Positions 36,537 through 48,831 of a DNA stretch of 64,000 nt are shown piece by piece. How positions within the stretch are numbered: the first letter of the stretch is position 1; every line of letters begins with the position of its first letter. This DNA is from Diogma glabrata (lineage: Eukaryota > Arthropoda > Insecta > Diptera > Cylindrotomidae): contig OY856188.1 of assembly GCA_963693315.1 (NCBI GenBank), positions 269,819,114-269,883,113 of the forward strand, in the 5' to 3' direction. The translations under genes were made by a program, and so were the position numbers. The notes beneath the pieces were generated by a model, which saw only the letters and a list, made by a program, of their open reading frames with translations, was not told where the DNA came from and searched no databases.

Positions 36537-37650
36537 GCAAGAAGTACCATTGCGGCATTCAGGTTTAGGTTTATGATAAATTCCAGTAATATATTATCGC
36601 ATCCAGGTGATTTATCTTTTTCCATAGATTTTGTTGCATCTATAAATTCATCGAACATAAACGAACATTCTGCTCTCTTTTGATTCGATTTATCTTTTTT
36701 GAGCCTGATGATACTTTGGTATAATGATTCACAAATGCTTTGGCTTTCATTAAATTGGATGACAATAATTTGTTATTGTGTATTATATGATTGCTTCATT
36801 AGAATTTTTTTTATGTCGTCGTTGAACGTTGATACTTTTCTATGGGTTGTGATTCCATCTTTCCGATAGTCAAGAGAGTTGACAAATTCATCGAACCTTG
36901 TCTTTTTGCTTGATACTAATTCTTCTTCTAATTTCTTCTGGCATGTTTCAAGCTCATAATAATTTTCGACAGACCATTTCGATTCCAATTTGTTGACTGC
37001 ATCGTCTCTTTCTTTCGATAATTTCTTCAAATTATCGTTCCAGTAAGGTTTATAGTTCGTCTCTTTTCCACGAGGAATTGAATCTCTAGCACATGACAAC
37101 ATTGTTGAGTTGATTCTTCTCTCAGTTGCATCACTGTTATTCTCGATTAAGCCCATATGGAATCTTTGATTTGACAGCATTTTATATATATCCCAATCTC
37201 CTTTTTTCAAGTTCCATGATGTAAATGCTACATTTTTAGGCATTGCTGCCTGTTTCTTCTTAATATCAATTTTTATAAGTTTGTGATCATGAGGCGACAG
37301 AAGTGCAATAGACGGTTGTGTGCAAGTGCTAAATCAGGATTTGTTTTTGAACCAGTTGGAGATACAAATGTGTAATCATTTTGGTTCTTGCTTACAATTT
37401 GATCGAGTGGCGATGTGTCAATGAAATCTTCCAAGTGTTGTCCAACACTGGTCGTCTTTTTATAATTCCATCGTAATGATGGGCTATTGAAATCTCCAAT
37501 AATGACGCAGTCTATTTCGATTGGCAGAATGTCGTAATTTGCTTTGTTATTTGGAGGATCATACAACGCACAGAATGGATATTTGATTTTGTCTTTCCAT
37601 ACTTCAACACAAATTGCTTCTAATCGGTCTGCATTGCTCATTGCTCAAGA
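36537..37650 (-). pseudogene. LINE endonuclease and reverse transcriptase, 5' part of the split copy
   Basis: The - strand, from right to left, shows an endonuclease-domain segment starting near 37641 (CALYDPPNNKANYDILPIEI, then IDCVIIGDFNSPSLRWNY with the G-D-F-N motif of the APE-type endonuclease, and TSPLDQIVSKNQNDYTFVSP). Next is the linker frame 37243-36773 (YWNDNLKKLSKERDDAVNKL). The start of the reverse transcriptase is at about 36650-36540 (MEKDKSPGCDNILLEFI, the 'K-S-P-G-x-D' motif). It continues at 26446-26639 beyond the hAT insertion. A frame change near 37260 breaks it. The endonuclease type indicates an APE-bearing non-LTR clade (Jockey/I/R1 group). Confidence 0.85.
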
Positions 37651-38599
37651 CTCCGCAAGGTCTGAGTTTTTATACGATCGCAATCTGCTTGACGGGAATC
37701 GAAAGCGTAAAATAAAAACTTTAATCAGCACTTGTGTTGCCTATGCTTAAATTCAATATTAACAACAATTACAGCAGTTTAAAAAACGGAAAAATTCCTT
37801 AGTTGCAAAATTAAATTTCTCAACTAACTTATATCGTCCTTCTGTGTCGACAACTTCTGTGTCACAATTTAAATTGCTTATATTCGATGCTATAAATGGG
37901 AACAATGACTTAACCAAGATTCCAAACATGATGACCGATATCTGAACTATTTTAATTATACCAAAGACCCTCGATCCAGACTATCCTTATATTGAAAACC
38001 GACTTGGGTTATAAAAAATTACGCAACAAACTAAAAGGTGAATGAGAAATGTTTCGTTTGTTGAACGTCACAAGTGTCAATGGCTATCTTTGGAAAATCC
38101 ATTTAATAAAAATGGCTTTTCAAAAATTCGATCAAGAAACTCGCGTTTAAAAACTAGAACTTTCTAGAAGTGATTTGTCTCGATTTCTCAATAGATATTT
38201 CTTTAATAAATTTAAACAATTTTCAATCCATATCAATTCCATATTAGTTCGTTATTTGTGCCTGTATAGAGTTATATTGTCAAGTTTACGAGATTGCATC
38301 TGTATCAATCATCATAGCCCTTGTTCAAATGCGTGCTATACGAATTGAATGTTATCAAGTTTTTAGGTCAAAATTCGATATATATTTCACCACCTTGGGA
38401 TGAATCGGATGCATGCTGCATCAAGCATACTCTCATCACAGTTGAAGATGGCAATTAATGGTAACTTTCTTTAACTATACGTATAGTAATATTAATATTT
38501 ATAAAGAACAGAGCAGGCAAAAATGTCGAAAGACATGTGTTCTAATTCTAGAGGTATCTCTTTTATTTTCGCAATTATTAAAATTAATATGAATGCATA

Positions 38600-38720
38600 A
38601 TTGAACAAGGTATACATGTGCGTAAAATACGAAGAAAGATTGCACGAAAATCAAACAGGCTTTAGACAGGAAAACAACTTAATGGACTTCAAAATATGAC
38701 AGGTCTATAATGATAAAGAA
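38600..38720 (+). pseudogene. Possible reverse-transcriptase scrap
   Basis: The + strand reads LHENQTGFRQENNLMDF, resembling the 'E-x-Q-x-G-F-R…D' motif of non-LTR reverse transcriptases. It is too short to place in a clade. Confidence 0.35.
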
Positions 38721-39002
38721 AAAGGGAGGGGACCATTATTGGTAATACCTCAATTAATAGCCTAACATAATCAGATCTGATCTAAGTTAATGTGCTAAAT
38801 CTAAAATATGATCGGGAAAAAATAAATAGATAATGGAAAAGAAGAAGCTCGAACAACAAATATATGTTTAGGGATACCGCCATCGTCAAGGTTGACAATG
38901 CAGATTTGAATGAACACTGAAATAAACCAAAATAAAATACAAAAAATAACATCAATAAAATTCTATTAAAAAACAGAAATTAATAAACAACTTTTCATTG
39001 TA

Positions 39003-39056
39003 TCAATAAATAATTTATTAATATTACATTCGTAATATTAATAAATTATTTATTGA
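39003..39056. repeat. Perfect 25-bp-arm palindrome
   Basis: The arm TCAATAAATAATTTATTAAT plus ATTAC is followed after 4 bp (ATTC) by its exact reverse complement. Two more imperfect copies of the outer words (CGATATTGTTTATTGA, CGATATTGTGCATTGA) follow to 39100. Confidence 0.9.
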
Positions 39057-40571
39057 GTCAACGATATTGTTTATTGAACCAACGATATTGTGCATTGAGT
39101 AAAGAAAGATTAATTTAATTTAACGAACAATTTTATTGAATTTTTTTTTCAGTGAACGATTAAGCTAAGGATTGGTACAGAGAAGATAGTTCAGGGAAGT
39201 ACTCACTAAAGAATGGTTTCAGTAGTTGAATAAATTTGGAAAACTTTTAAGCCCAGAAAATGTGAGGAAAGCTTAAAAACAAATTTGAAGCCTAATTATG
39301 GAACGTAGATATAGATTGACATACGGGCTAGAGATTGTGTGATGGCAGTTATCACGATATTTACAACTGGCTGAAAAAAAAATAATGAAAGATGATTCGA
39401 TCAATATTTCGCGTTACGGTAAAGTAGACGTGTTTTGAAAAAAGAATTATTTTCAGGATTTCTTCAAAAGACATCATCCACATTCCGACAATCGGGAGAA
39501 ATCTGCATTTTTTAATGACAATTCCTAAGGGCAGCACAGTTCGACCATTAAGATATTCTTTAAAAGAAATTGAATCCAAGTTGTTGTTGTAAACTTGTAA
39601 CACATATTGTTTTTACACTTTTTTTAAAAAATACTCGAAAATAACAAATATTTATTTCATAAAATTGGGGTCAATAACTCCATTTAAAAAGAGAATATCT
39701 ATATCGGTTCATTAGTCAATATAAAAATTATTTATATATATATATATATACTAATTAAATAAAAATTTATGTAAACTTTTCGTCAACATATACATACAAT
39801 CAACACACATCTCTAGTGTATGCACTAAAAGTGTATTCACTGCAGTTTATTATCGTTAAAGAGATAATTTCATTGTATTCTCAACATTCAGTAGAAAAAA
39901 AGCGACTTAGTTTATACGAGTGTATACTTTTTCTTATCAATGAGTTGCTTAAATGAATTTAAGGGGCATTCGTTGCAGGAGGGCTCACATTGATTTTCCA
40001 TTTGATTTTGCTATTTATTTTTGCCATTCGATTAGACCAGAAAACCACATTTTGTGTTACAAAATACAAAATTATTGTAACAATTGATATCGTGGAGTGT
40101 GGTGCATTCATCTAATATTTATTACAAATATGAAAGTAAACTAATAAATTATTTAAGATTTATAATTTTCGTAAATGTAAATAAATATTTTAATTCGATT
40201 TGTTCAAAGATGAAATGCGGTGGTTTAATTGAACATCATGTAATATGGATACATATACCACATACATATAAATTTTTTTTATACCATTTACCCGCAGCCA
40301 TAAAAATGCACGTACACTATATTTCTAAGAAGCAAATGTAGCAAATGTAGACGCAAATAACCAAGAATCAACGATATGTATCTGCCTGTTGTCGTCGATT
40401 AATACGAATCCTCCTGAAAATTAAAATCAGTGTAATGCAGGCTTACTCATATGGTGATATTGGGGCATTTTTAACCATTACATTTGTCCTCCATATTTTC
40501 TCAGTTTAATAAATTTGGAAATTCTTAACGAACAATATAATTAAAACAACACTTAAAACTACACATTTTCC

Positions 40572-40860
40572 AATTGTAATTCAGAAGGCGTCAATTGTAG
40601 TTCAGATTAGTCAATTGTAATTCAGATTAGTCTATTGTTATTCAGAAAGCGTCAATTTCAATTGAGAAAACCACAATTAAAATTCAGAAAGCGTCAATTG
40701 TAATTCAGATTAGTCAATTGTAATTCAGATTTGTCAATTGTAATTCAGAAAGCGTCAATTTTAATTCAGAAAACGCCAATTGTAATTCAGAAAGGGTCAA
40801 TTGTAATTCAGTTTAGTCAATTGTAATTCAGAAAACGTTAATTGTAATTCAGAAATAAAA
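40572..40860. repeat. Left tandem array of the DD-E transposon
   Basis: About 13 units of the type TCAATTGTAATTCAGAAAGC or TCAATTGTAATTCAGATTAG, spaced 20-26 bp apart. The mirrored array is at 42078-42388. Confidence 0.92.
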
Positions 40861-41029
40861 CACATTTTATTAACTTTATATTTTACTTTAGTACAGCGAA
40901 AAATTGAGATGAAGTTCCAAGTTATACATAGTATGTCTTAGTATTTTTTTAAACGAGCGCGATCACCCCCAGTTATGGTGTTCGTTGCATGATCTATGTA
41001 TAATATCTTCCAAGTAGTAGATCAATATT

Positions 41030-41545
41030 TGTTACATTACGCCAGGACCTGCAACGTTTGGAACACGAATGTTGCTTTTGGCATACGATATTCCTTTAGA
41101 CCAAATATTCTCAATGGGATTTAGCATCGGAGAATATGGTTCTAACCGCAAAAGAGAAGCTGGCGTACCATCAATCACTCTTTTGAATGACAAGGTGCGT
41201 TGTCCACAACAATCACAAAATCTTCCAGTTGATTTCCCACATTTTACCACTTTTGCATTAAAACAACTACCCAATCGTTTGCTAACTGGGCAGCAAATGA
41301 TCCCATTCTGCGTTCCTTGTATACGGTTCCTGTAGTTGAAATTGCTCCAATTATTTGAATGTTATGACCTCTTGATGCTGGAAGGTGTTGTACTGTTCAT
41401 TTCCCAACTCTTGCACGGCCTCTCGTTCGACGAAAAAACAAATTACAATTTGTTTCATCCATCCAAGCAACTTGTTTCCCTTGCTGTATGTACTTGTTTA
41501 AGGATTGTACGTATCCAGCTCGTTTCGTTTCGTTCGCGTCAGAAT
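41030..41545 (-). pseudogene. Tc1/mariner-IS630-like DD-E transposase, broken
   Basis: On the - strand, from about 41545 down: AGYVQSLNKYIQQGKQVAWM then DETN (first catalytic D), FFRRTRGRARVGK, a stop, VQHLPASRG, IIGAISTTGTVYKERRMGSF, DFVIVVDNAPCHS (second D), and in another frame LEPYSPMLNPIENIWSKGI (the E in N-P-I-E-N-x-W). All three catalytic positions are visible, but at least one frameshift (near 41180) and a stop (near 41425) break it. The N-terminal helix-turn-helix region is missing or too decayed. + strand frames at 41069-41554 are its shadows. Confidence 0.85.
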
Positions 41546-42077
41546 TCATTGTAACAGGTTCAACGTGTAATTGTGTCGGTCAAATGACAAAAGATTACCA
41601 TAATGTAACCGACGAAAACATCATCTAATATCTGAAATATAACCACCATTATATCCGTAAAATTACCAAACATAACCAAAACGTAACCGACACAAATACC
41701 ATCTAATAACTGAAATATTATAACGTAATTGTGCCCGTCAAATTACTAAAATCAACTGAAAAGTAACTGAAATAATAACCATACGAAGGTTGAAATGTAA
41801 CCGACACGGTTCTCGTTCGGTAACCCTTACCGAGTATTGTCTAACCAAAATACTGTAACAAATCAGTTACGTTACCACTTGTGCTCGATAACAGTAACCG
41901 GTAACATTTCGGTCTTTTTACGGTTACCAATAGTGAAACTGTCTGTCGGGTTATGTGCCTATGGTCTGGCAATATAAATACTCTGCAACACAGCTTTATG
42001 TAAATTATTTTTGTCGGTTTGTTCTTCTACATTCACGGAACCCTCGGCGAGCGAATTTTATTTCACTTGACCGGCTG

Positions 42078-42388
42078 TTCTTTATATCAATTGACGTTTT
42101 CTGAATTACAATTGACGTTTTCTGAATTACAACTAACGTTTTCTGAATTACAATTCACTAATCTGAATTACAATTGTCGTTTTCTGAATAACAATTGACT
42201 AATCTGAATTACAATTGACGTTTTCTGAATTACATTTGGCCGTTTCTGAATTAAAATTGACTAATATGAATTACAATTGACGGTTTCTGACTTACAATTG
42301 ACTAATCTGAATCCTAATTGACGCTTTCTGAATTACAATTGAGGTTTTTTGAATTAACATTGACGCTTTCTGAATTACAATTGGAAAA
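42078..42388. repeat. Right tandem array of the DD-E transposon
   Basis: About 13 units of GACGTTTTCTGAATTACAAT and GACTAATCTGAATTACAATT, the reverse complement of the left array. Confidence 0.92.
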
Positions 42389-42394
42389 GGTGTA

Positions 42395-43106
42395 GTAGGA
42401 TGGAGGGTGTGACCTTATGGATCATGCCAATAACTTTTGGTAAAGTAAAAAACGAACCGCATGTCAAAACTGCTGGATAAGGTATACTGACACACCAGAA
42501 TTACATTACGGCGTATTTTGAGGCTGTATAAAGTTAAACAATATGATTTAATTGCATCGTCCAAAAATATGATTTATATAGCATATAAATCAAAAGAAAA
42601 AAAATTACAACAAAAAGCGAATATTGGGGTCTTCAATCAATTGGGGTTTTTAAAACCATAAATATTCAATTTTAAAATTTACTTATTATACGATACATTA
42701 AATGTAATAACTTAAATAGGATTACACACGCATACACAATACACACATACTTACAGACTACGAACAAAAATTAGATGTCTAGCTAGACAGCTTCGAGAGG
42801 CCTACTAACCAACTAACATATCGGTCATTTAAAGAATCAGCATTTTATTGATAGACACCAACCACTTTGTACAAGACACATGTTCTCATGTTAAAGTAAG
42901 GCTACGAGGCGCCCTGTTTTCGTCAGTACAGTACTTCTTTTAGAGATTTTGTATTTGTCAGATTTTCTATACTCCTAATGTACTACATACATACTTTATA
43001 ACTTATAACTTTAAACAAATTATGACTACGTATTTCAGTCCAAAAGAGTTTCTATAACGCCACAGAATTATCGTCAAAACAGACGTCGCTAAATACTCAA
43101 AGTCCC
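42395..43106. other. Spacer upstream of the gene duplication
   Basis: No recognised gene. It is not shared with the second copy of the duplicated locus. Confidence 0.5.
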
Positions 43107-43372
43107 ACAAAAATGTGTCTGCTATTGTCGAGTCAGACATTTTGGTATGTTTGAGTTGTCGGACTAGACAATAGCAGACAAATTTTTGTCGGACAAAGTG
43201 TTCTAAAATCGTGTTCTAAATCTAATTTCCAACTCCATTAGTTAAAAAAAAAATTATATAAGATCCCGGGCAATCGGCAGTTTTCGGAGCTTGACAAGGA
43301 CAGGCGCCTCACGAAGTATAAAATATGTGGTAATCATTACATGAAATCGGCGTGGGCCCAGGGGACTATATG
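43107..43372. mobile_element. Fold-back element (family B), right half only
   Basis: TGTCGGACTAGACAATAGCA, GGGCAATCGGCAGTTTTCGG and GCCTCACGAAGTATAAAATA up to GTGGGCCCAGGGGACTATAT match the right half of 52028-52588. The left arm is absent because the duplication begins inside the element. Confidence 0.8.
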
Positions 43373-43798
43373 TAATATTATACAAATCAAATCAAATTTA
43401 TTTACTGACTTCTGAGCATGCTATACTTATCTCATACATCAACTCCATAGAATTTATATTTAAGAAATATTCAACGGTAAGAAACAGTAAGAGAAACACT
43501 ACAGCTTCAATAATAGAGTTTCAGTTATATAATCTTTAACAAATAAAAATAACTAAAAATTCAAGACAAAATTGTATAATTTCGGCTATATACTTATACT
43601 ATGTTTAACTATTAATCAGTTTATTATCTCGCGTCCGTATATTAAATTAATTCTATTTCTATATTATTCATTATCTATAGGTTCCAAGTTGTAAGAACTA
43701 TTAACTATTTTAAGAAAGTTATTGTGTTTAAAAAGTGTTTTTAAATTGTTTAAACTTAAATAAATGGTTTAGTTATTGTAATAATGATTTATTTAAAA

Positions 43799-46700
43799 AT
43801 GTTGCAAACCAATGATGTTGTTTGGCGAAGCTGTTTGATTTTTGGATTACTTTTGGGCGCGGCAGCTAAATTAGAATGGCAAACCAGAGATGCGTTTGAT
43901 GAAATAAAAGAACAAATGGATCGTGTAAGCGGAGATAATTGCCAAATACAAGATGCAAAGGATTTGTTTTTATCAGAAGAAACTGTGTCGCATATACCTG
44001 ATATTGTAGAATTTCATATAAATCCAACATTGCCAAATAGAACCGACCTTCGCCAACTAAATAATATTGCTTTCAGTCGATCCTTTTTTTGGAGTTATAT
44101 ATTGCAAAGCAGATTAAATAAACCTGCAGTTACTGATACGCATGACCCTGGTATGATGTATTATTTTCTATCAACTGTTGCCGATGTATCAGCAAATCCA
44201 AAAATTAATGCTGGTGCGGTCTATTTTGCACCACACAATTCATATTCACCATCATATCGTGAATTTTTCAACAAAACATTCCCCAGATTTGCTCCACGAG
44301 CATATAGGTTGGATAGTATTAAGGATCCAAGTCATCTTTTTATGAATACATTTGATGTTCGAGATTTGGGAGCTATTCCCAATAATGCTCAATCAACTGA
44401 TTATTCTACGGAATTTTATAAAATAAATGAATGGTATAGAAAGTGGCTACCGGATAACGACGATAAAAGGCACGAATCAAAACAAACATATCAAGTCGAA
44501 ATACAATACGAGAATAATACGAGTGAAAAATTTAAATTCTACGGTCCACCTGGAGCCGATGACGTGCCGAGACCTATTAAATTTACTAGACCATATTTTG
44601 ACTGCGGTAGATCAAATAAATGGCTGGTAGCGGCAGTATCACCGATAGTTGATATTTTTCCTAGACACACACAGTTTCGGCATATAGAATATCCAAAGTA
44701 AGTGAATTAATTCATTTATTTGTTAGATTTTAATAAAGGTGTTAAAACTTATGATTATTGCAGATACACAGGTATTTCAGTTATAGAAATGGATTTTGAT
44801 AGAATTGATATTAATCAATGTCCACAAGGAATCGGTAATGAAGGACCAAAGAAGTTTGCCGGAACTGCAAGATGCAAAATTGAAACCACAGATTGTGAGC
44901 CATTACATGGGTGGGGCTTTCGACGTGGCGGATACCAGTGTCGGTGTCGACCGCAGTTTCGAATACCAGAGATAAATCGACGTCCATTCTTAGGGGAAAT
45001 GTTGGAAAGAGCAACCGATAAGGAATACAACAATGGGTTTAACTGTCTCAAAATTGGGTGTTAGTATATTTTTTTAATGATCTAAACCTATTGTTTTATC
45101 AATTTTATATTTTAGCGGTTCAAAAACTACCTGTGGATTGGGACGAGCTACCATCTAATATTCGAAATAAATATCTTGATATCCATCATGAATACAAAAA
45201 TTATTCAACTGGAGCAAACTCAGTACATGATGAACGTCTAAATGTTGATGAAGTTTTAAATTTTATTTGGGGAGTCAACCAAAGGAACTGTAAAAATTAC
45301 AGTCCTGAAGAATTAGTCTTAATTGACGATTTCAGTTTTGGGGCACATGTACAATATGAAAATGAAGCGAAAATGGCTGTACGTTTGGCTAATTTTATTA
45401 GTGCGTTTCTACAAATTACTGATCCAAATGAAATTTACTCTGGAACACGTGTCCCTGATCAACCGTTAACCGAGGATCAAATGATTGGTGAAACGTTAGC
45501 GTTAGTTTTAGGTGTTAATCGAATTTGGTCAGCTGGAACTTATTGGGAAATGAATAAGTTTACGGATCGAACATATTTTGCACCATTTGCGTATAAAACT
45601 GAAAGAGATAATCGAAAAGTAAAAGTTGACGATCTAGCAAGATTAATTAAAAGCGGAGAGATTTACACAGAAAAACCATGATTTAAATTCATGAAAGAAA
45701 AATGGTCGGTCGATTTTGATTTAGAAAAATTCAACATGCAAATACAAATTCGTCATAATGAAACAGGAGAACATTTACAGAAGTAAGCAAATATTTATTT
45801 ATTTCATTTCAATATAGTTTTGAGAATTGTGTTTAAAATTCAACCTAAAATACAGGACGTAAAACAGCACCAGATCTACTGAAAGACCACACCTACATAT
45901 ATAATAAACATGTTGCAAGACTTTAGGATAGAACAGAATTAGTATAGAACAGTTCTAAGCAAACTATTTAAAGCTTTTGAATTAACATAAAAAGTTCAGT
46001 TCAAACATTCGTAGAAAAATGGCATACATTTTAACTTTTTATTCAACTTTGTTTTTTGTTTGAACAGATCGGTGATTGACCAATAACTATCGAATGAATG
46101 TGACGGTACATATAAACAGTACCACAAAATATTCAATGAACTTGTCTAATGTCGAAGACCACCATTAATCATTATTCATATAATCATTTTAGTATGAAAT
46201 TATTTTCTTTACATTTCAGCTTTGAACACTATCCAAATTTCTATCAGGCAGCCAATATTGATCAGGGACATTGGACTTCTCCGGTATTCGATTGTAACGG
46301 GTTTGTAAAACGATGGTTGATAACATATGCGGCACCATTCTTCGGTTGGGATAGTTTAAAATCAAAACTCGAATTCAAGTAAAAAAAAACATGCACAATT
46401 CTTACTCAAGAAATATATAAAATAATATAAAATCTTATTTCAGAGGGGCAGTAGCAGTTACCATGGATTTGTGGCCAATTGATATTAATCAATGTCCGGC
46501 TAGCGATAATGTTCCAAATGCGTTTAAAAATTCACATAAATGTGATGAACTATCTACTTACGTATGTAAATCAAAAACTTAACGTCCAAACCAGTAAATA
46601 TAATCAAAAACTTTATTTCAGTGTGTACCAATCTTAGGACACGGTTATGGAACTGGTGGTTACAAATGTGAATGTCGTGAAGGTTTTGAATATCCATTTG

Positions 46701-46816
46701 AAGATCAAATAACATATTATGATGGACAATTAGTTGAAGCCGAATTCCAAAATGTTGTCAACAATGAAAAATCACGTTATGACATTCTTAAATGTCGTCC
46801 AGTCATTGCAGAATAA
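43799..46816 (+). pseudogene. Secreted GPR158-like ectodomain protein, copy A, with premature stop
   Basis: Six exons: 43799-44697, 44764-45059, 45116-45782, 46220-46378, 46444-46561, 46622-46816, all with GT-AG introns (66, 56, 437, 65 and 60 bp) in matching phase. The protein starts MLQTNDVVWRSCLIFG, a signal peptide cut near AAA-K. An upstream in-frame ATG (43784) exists only in this copy, so 43799 is preferred. Domain content is as for copy B (53081). The codon TGG of copy B (Trp587) is TGA here (45679-45681), which would stop the product after 586 residues, before the second Cache-EGF unit is complete. A 3-bp in-frame deletion (one Ser codon) follows at about 45720. All later exons remain open and their splice sites intact, so the lesion is young, polymorphic or bypassed. 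AATAAA overlaps the final stop codon. Confidence 0.82.
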
Positions 46817-47746
46817 AAACATTTCTAATGTGATTGGACCTTTATGAATTTTATTTACAATCGCTTTTTTTATATTTCTCTACCTCATTGCTATTAATAT
46901 TTTATAAACTTAGATTAGCGTAAAATTAAATATTTTCTTATATCGCATGAAGAGATCAGTTTTTGTTGTTTGTTATTTTTTATCTACGGAAAAGTCAATT
47001 AATAAAACAAAAACCAATGGCTAGTATCCGCCTCTGTAGTATTGACGAGAAATCTGCACAGGATATAAAAGAAATTGATATGAAGCCATACCACGCTATG
47101 CGATGAGTCTCTGGATAACAAGTTTACAATAGACACTGCAACCAATGCGGAGAACCCCAAACGGTTATATCAAAAGACATAACTCGAACTGGACTTAGAT
47201 CAATGGTGAGTATCTCAGTTGATGATACCATTACAGTGACGCCAAAAAATCGAGCTGGTAATAATAAAAGGGACATGGATGTTGATCTGGTTTGCTGATC
47301 CGGTACACTCCGGTTTGTGCGTACCACGACGTTGACGCCTTTACGCAAGGTCTATCTTCAGTATACAGCACGACAGCAAAGTCTAACGACTAAGCTGAAT
47401 TGTGGTTTTCTTTTTCTATTTTTATAATATCGAATTAGTATTTTAAAATTAGCACAATTAAGCTTGTAGCATAACAAATCTACTTCCGTTGCTACAAATA
47501 TACATAGTGCTGATTCAGGAACTAATAGAATAATAAAAATCATATCCTTGGCCTGAATGGTAACGAAGAACTCTCATTCGTGTATCTAGTTTACAAAAGA
47601 TATATTTGGTGTTCTTATACCCAAATGTAGTGGTATAAGATTCCGTTGCTGTTAAAATTATGATAAAGATTGAAGGTCGATCATATCTTGTATCTACCGT
47701 ATGATGGTACCATTCCAACCCAAGATCTTTTTAAAGTGGTGAATTG
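46817..47746. other. 3' flank of copy A inside the duplication
   Basis: No gene recognised. Shared with 57712-58440. A second AATAAA lies near 47000. Small - strand frames (47124, 47358, 47515) are not supported, and the equivalent positions in unit B do not preserve them. Confidence 0.5.
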
Positions 47747-47930
47747 TGCAGCAACAGGACCCGTGGAATAAGAGGAATGCTTCCACTTTTTCTAATGCAA
47801 TTAGAGAAAAAGTAATTGACATAACTCTCACTAGCTCAGTTTTGACGAGAAGGGTTCGAAATTGGAGAGTATCTCAAGATATTCTCACGTCAGAGCACAA
47901 TAGCCTAAATTTTGACTGACTGGCTTTGAA
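47747..47930 (+). pseudogene. LINE endonuclease C-terminal fragment (R1-like)
   Basis: The + strand reads FSNAIREKVIDITLTSSVLT then RVRNWRVSQDILTSEHNSLN: the 'E-V-x-D-x-T-L…W-x-V…S-D/E-H' end of the LINE endonuclease domain, as in R1-group elements. This lies at the right edge of the duplicated unit. Confidence 0.65.
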
Positions 47931-48009
47931 AAGTTGACAAAAAGAAACTTCAAAAAATCCCAAATGAGCTGATGGGAGTGTGATCCTCGATAGCCATAAG
48001 AGAATATTG

Positions 48010-48175
48010 TGTACCAAAAGAGAATACAGCAACACAGATATATACATTGTTTCTGATAGTCAGGCGATGCTATTGGCTCTGAAATTGACGCGTTTCAATT
48101 CAAACTAGTATGGGAATGCTACCAGAATCTACCAAAAATTGCAGAAACTAACCGCGTTACACATGTTACACTTTT
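48010..48175 (+). pseudogene. LINE RNase H fragment
   Basis: The + strand reads NTDIYIVSDSQAMLLALKLT, the 'SDSQAAL-x-AL' motif of the RNase H domain of I/R1-type LINEs. A stop and frame change follow. It lies just outside unit A of the duplication. The C-terminal piece of a similar element lies at 58660-59216, beyond unit B. Confidence 0.65.
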
Positions 48176-48831
48176 ACAGGACTTAATTAAAAAATGAGTA
48201 AGCTTGATATCTGTTTCAGGTAAAACTACGACTTTGAAGTCCTACTTGTTAGAGCATATTTTTGCATATTTTACTCTAAAATGCATATAAGTTCATATTT
48301 CACCAAAGGAGCATATTTTTGCAAAACTATGAGTTTTTTTTAGCTTTAATACATATTTTTAGGAAATATTATTCCATTTTTCACCAAAAGTCCGTATTTT
48401 TGCATATTTTCATATAATTACGAGATTTTTTGTCAACTGACAATATGCACAAAAATATGAGCTTCGAAAAATTGGGCACATTTTACCATCGCAGCAGTTT
48501 TTCGGGTCCTGTCTTTTGAAAATTGAATACTAGTGCTAAGATTTTGGTGTTCGCCCGACCTTCACAATCGATTTACTGGGCATTTATAGGTCCTACCAAT
48601 AAGGCCTTAGAACGGCCATAAACAGCTGCTAATCCTAGTTTTGTTTTGTCATTTTTTCAACAGCTTAAATCGTATAAGAAAATCTTACCGCTTGTTATGA
48701 CATTCAGATAGTGTCATATGAGAAGTTGAGTTTTTTTTTAAGACGATTGTACTCTTTTCTTAATTTTTGGATCCATCGGTGTTGACATATTACCGAAAAT
48801 GTTTGTGTTTGGTTGTGTGCGTCCCATCCTT
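48176..48831. other. No recognised gene
   Basis: Contains GCATATTTTTGCATATTTT-type short repeats around 48250-48410. No frame of note. Confidence 0.45.

Larger units (their letters stand above)
37651..40561. other. Mostly unassigned spacer
   Basis: 37651-37745 may be the frame-shifted upstream end of the LINE. The rest has no recognised gene, apart from a possible reverse-transcriptase scrap (38600-38720) and a palindrome (39003-39056). The 80-residue - strand frame 39361-39603 and the 85-residue + strand frame 40084-40341 have no family signature. Confidence 0.45.
40562..42392 (-). mobile_element. DD-E transposon with ladder-like inverted ends and TA target
   Basis: Ends are CACATTTTCCAATTGTAATT (40562) and, reversed, CACCTTTTCCAATTGTAATT (ending 42392), each flanked by TA (40560-40561 and 42393-42394). 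Inside, each end is a tandem array of about 20-25 bp units (CAATTGTAATTCAG plus AAAGCGT or ATTAGT), pointing inward on both sides (40572-40860 and 42078-42388). The middle carries a broken DD-E transposase (41030-41545, -) and a stretch rich in TAACCGAC words (41570-41900). TA target and transposase type place it with the Tc1/mariner/IS630-like elements. 1831 bp. Confidence 0.85.
43107..48003 (+). repeat. Segmental duplication, unit A
   Basis: From about 43107 (AAAATGTGTCTGCTATTGTC) the sequence matches 52275 onwards through promoter, all six exons, introns and 3' flank. It ends near 48003, where both copies share TCCTCGATAGC and AAGAGAAT (compare 58640-58661). Unit A is 4.9 kb. Unit B is longer mainly because of a 1.6-kb insertion in intron 3. 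The left edge lies in the middle of a fold-back element. Confidence 0.88.

Noticed and set aside
41069..41554. Two + strand frames of 88 and 72 residues
   Set aside because: Antisense shadows of the DD-E transposase on the - strand.
40572..42388. CRISPR-like regularly spaced repeats
   Set aside because: Units are head-to-tail with no unique spacers, form inverted arrays around a transposase and lie in a eukaryotic context.
44427..44630. 67-residue frames inside exon 1 (and 53709-53912), and - strand frames over exon 2
   Set aside because: Overlapping frames within coding exons; they persist only because the exons are conserved between copies.
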